A program made the translations under genes and the position numbers. The notes beneath the pieces are model-generated. The model had not been told where the DNA came from. It ran no database searches and saw nothing but the letters and a program-made list of their open reading frames with translations. 5,690 bases of DNA from assembly GCA_031267995.1 (NCBI GenBank), contig JAIRXZ010000084.1, forward strand, positions 1-5,690. The letters are read 5' to 3'. Positions 4,677-5,690 of this stretch are shown piece after piece. Each line of letters begins with the position of its first letter. The first letter of the stretch is position 1. The DNA is from Odoribacteraceae bacterium (GTDB taxonomy: Bacteria; Bacteroidota; Bacteroidia; Bacteroidales; Marinifilaceae).

Positions 4677-5662
4677 TCGTTCAATACCATCTCGCGGAAG
4701 CCGTCCGACATCCACACTTGTCGTTCTCCTGCCTCGTCGAGATAAATAAAACAGGCCTCCAGACCGGGATCAGCCTCCACCACGCGCCGGCTCTCCCGCG
4801 TGCCCAGCACCATGAAAGCCGTCGCGTAAGCATCCGCCTCCATGCAGGACGAGGCGTAGACCGACGCGCTCACGACGTCGCGCTGCACGGGATAGCCATC
4901 CAGCGGGTTTATCGTGTGACCGAACCTGCGCCCTTCCAGGTCGCGGAAATTCCGGTAATTGCCGGAGGTAGCCAGCGCGCCCTCCCGCATCACCGCCACC
5001 AGGCGCGTCCGGGCGGAGTCCGACTCCTCGAATGGCTCGTGGACGCCGATCCACCAGGCATCGCGCCGCTCGCTTCTCCCCTTCACGCGCACCTCGCCGC
5101 CTATCTCCACGAGATAATTCCGGACGCCCTGCCCCTCCAGGAATCGGGCGACCTCGTCCACGCCCAGCCCCTTGGCGATAGCCCCGGCATCGAGGCGAAT
5201 CCCGGCGCGCTCCTTCACCAATCGCCCCTCGCGCAACGACAGGCGCTGCATGCCCACGAACGACAACAGCGAGTCCACCTCGCGCGCCGACGGCACACCC
5301 CCCTTCTCGCGGCCAAACCCCCAGGCATCCACCAGGGGCGCCACCGTGATATCGAAGGCGCCGCCCGTCCGCCCGTGCACCAGCGACGCTTGCACGAACA
5401 CCCGCTCGAGGAGCGAATCGACCCGCTCCTCCTCGCCCCGGTTGATCCGCGACAACAGCGAGGCCTCGTTAAACATCGACAGCGAGGAATCAACCCGCGC
5501 GAGCGTCCCGTCGATGCCCGCCCGGAGATCTCTCGCGCTCTCGTACTTGACACTGTAGCTCGTCCCGAATACCCGTCCCCCGTGAAAGAAAAACTCCCTC
5601 TCCCGACAGCCGGACGCCGCCACCAGCAACAAACACCCGATGAATAGATCCCGCCTCCTCAT
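4673..5662 (-). CDS. apbE: FAD:protein FMN transferase, ApbE family lipoprotein
   Basis: ApbE enzymes transfer FMN from FAD to a Thr or Ser of target proteins such as NqrB/NqrC, RnfG and other exported flavoproteins. The 329-residue protein starts MRRRDLFIGCLLLVAASGC. The lipobox ASGC gives a lipidated Cys19 and an outward or periplasmic location. Family blocks in order are SLSMFNEASLLSRIN (60-74), GGAFDITVAPLVDAWGFG (100-117), RLDAGAIAKGLGVDEVARFL (156-175), EIGGEVRVKG (186-195), ATSGNYRNF (231-239), GHTINPLDGYPV (248-259) and EADAYATAFMVLG (275-287). Asp277 and Thr281 sit where I expect the metal ligands. The start lies 3 bases after an upstream stop codon, with GAGG close to the ATG; the end overlaps the Omp85-like gene by 4 bases. 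No Nqr or Rnf gene is visible, so the target is unknown. The gene is intact and very GC-rich. Confidence 0.93.
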   Translation of the reverse strand: MRRRDLFIGCLLLVAASGCREREFFFHGGRVFGTSYSVKYESARDLRAGIDGTLARVDSSLSMFNEASLLSRINRGEEERVDSLLERVFVQASLVHGRTGGAFDITVAPLVDAWGFGREKGGVPSAREVDSLLSFVGMQRLSLREGRLVKERAGIRLDAGAIAKGLGVDEVARFLEGQGVRNYLVEIGGEVRVKGRSERRDAWWIGVHEPFEESDSARTRLVAVMREGALATSGNYRNFRDLEGRRFGHTINPLDGYPVQRDVVSASVYASSCMEADAYATAFMVLGTRESRRVVEADPGLEACFIYLDEAGERQVWMSDGFREMVLNE

Positions 5663-5665
5663 GCC

Positions 5666-5690
5666 TCAGAAGTGATACCCTATATTAAAG
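5666..5690 (-). CDS. C-terminal end of an upstream gene, possibly an outer membrane barrel
   Basis: In the frame ending at TGA (5668-5666) the last seven residues read FNIGYHF. Aromatic residues alternate and the chain ends in Phe, as is usual for the last strand of an outer membrane beta barrel. The stop lies 3 bases before the apbE start, so the gene would be first in an operon with apbE and the Omp85-like gene. Only 25 bases are visible, so the identity is unknown and the call rests on spacing and on the terminal pattern. Confidence 0.45.

Noticed and set aside
4677..4715. Upstream extension of the Omp85-like gene to the ATG at 4715
   Set aside because: It would place 13 charged residues before a perfect signal peptide and overlap apbE by 43 bases. 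The ATGA overlap start at 4676 explains both.
4718..5647. Long plus-strand open frame (309 codons) opposite apbE
   Set aside because: The apbE motifs on the other strand are unambiguous. The plus-strand translation is rich in His, Arg, Leu and Pro, without domain signals.

Overview
The window looks like a chromosomal segment of a Bacteroidota bacterium, most likely order Bacteroidales. Four things point there: a bL28-bL33-DUF4295 gene trio typical of the phylum; promoters of the Bacteroides type (-7 TAnnTTTG, -33 TTTG); A-rich translation starts without a Shine-Dalgarno sequence; and an Omp85-like outer membrane protein whose N-terminal region resembles a family I know from Bacteroidota. I cannot resolve genus or species. 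The coding DNA is fairly GC-rich, most strikingly in the last 1 kb.

Every supported gene lies on the minus strand, so transcription runs from the right edge to the left. From right to left: (i) the last codons of an unknown gene ending in a membrane-barrel-like aromatic residue (5666-5690); (ii) an ApbE-family flavin transferase lipoprotein (4673-5662); (iii) overlapping it by 4 nt, an Omp85/BamA-like outer membrane protein (2823-4676); (iv) a short-lid adenylate kinase, adk (2143-2718), behind its own promoter; (v) a phosphate butyryl/acetyltransferase-family enzyme, ptb (1117-2025), with its own promoter; (vi) the small translation operon rpmB-rpmG-DUF4295 (414-1015), with a clear promoter and a clear intrinsic terminator (354-385); and (vii) about 350 bp without genes (1-353) holding a cluster of imperfect palindromic repeats.

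Functionally, the right half is a cell-envelope cluster: three tightly packed genes, of which one is a lipoprotein enzyme that attaches FMN to exported or membrane proteins and two look like outer membrane barrels. The middle holds two metabolic enzymes that handle acyl phosphate and adenine nucleotides. The left holds ribosomal proteins. Three internal promoters split these into separate transcription units. Only the last unit has a recognisable terminator, so readthrough between units is possible.

I see no sign of a defence system, CRISPR array, transposase, tRNA or rRNA. The least explained part is the repeat cluster at the left edge. Its hairpin arms change in a compensating way between copies while loop and flank stay the same, which suggests a REP-like mobile or structural repeat. 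Many long plus-strand reading frames opposite the GC-rich genes are shadows and are not annotated.
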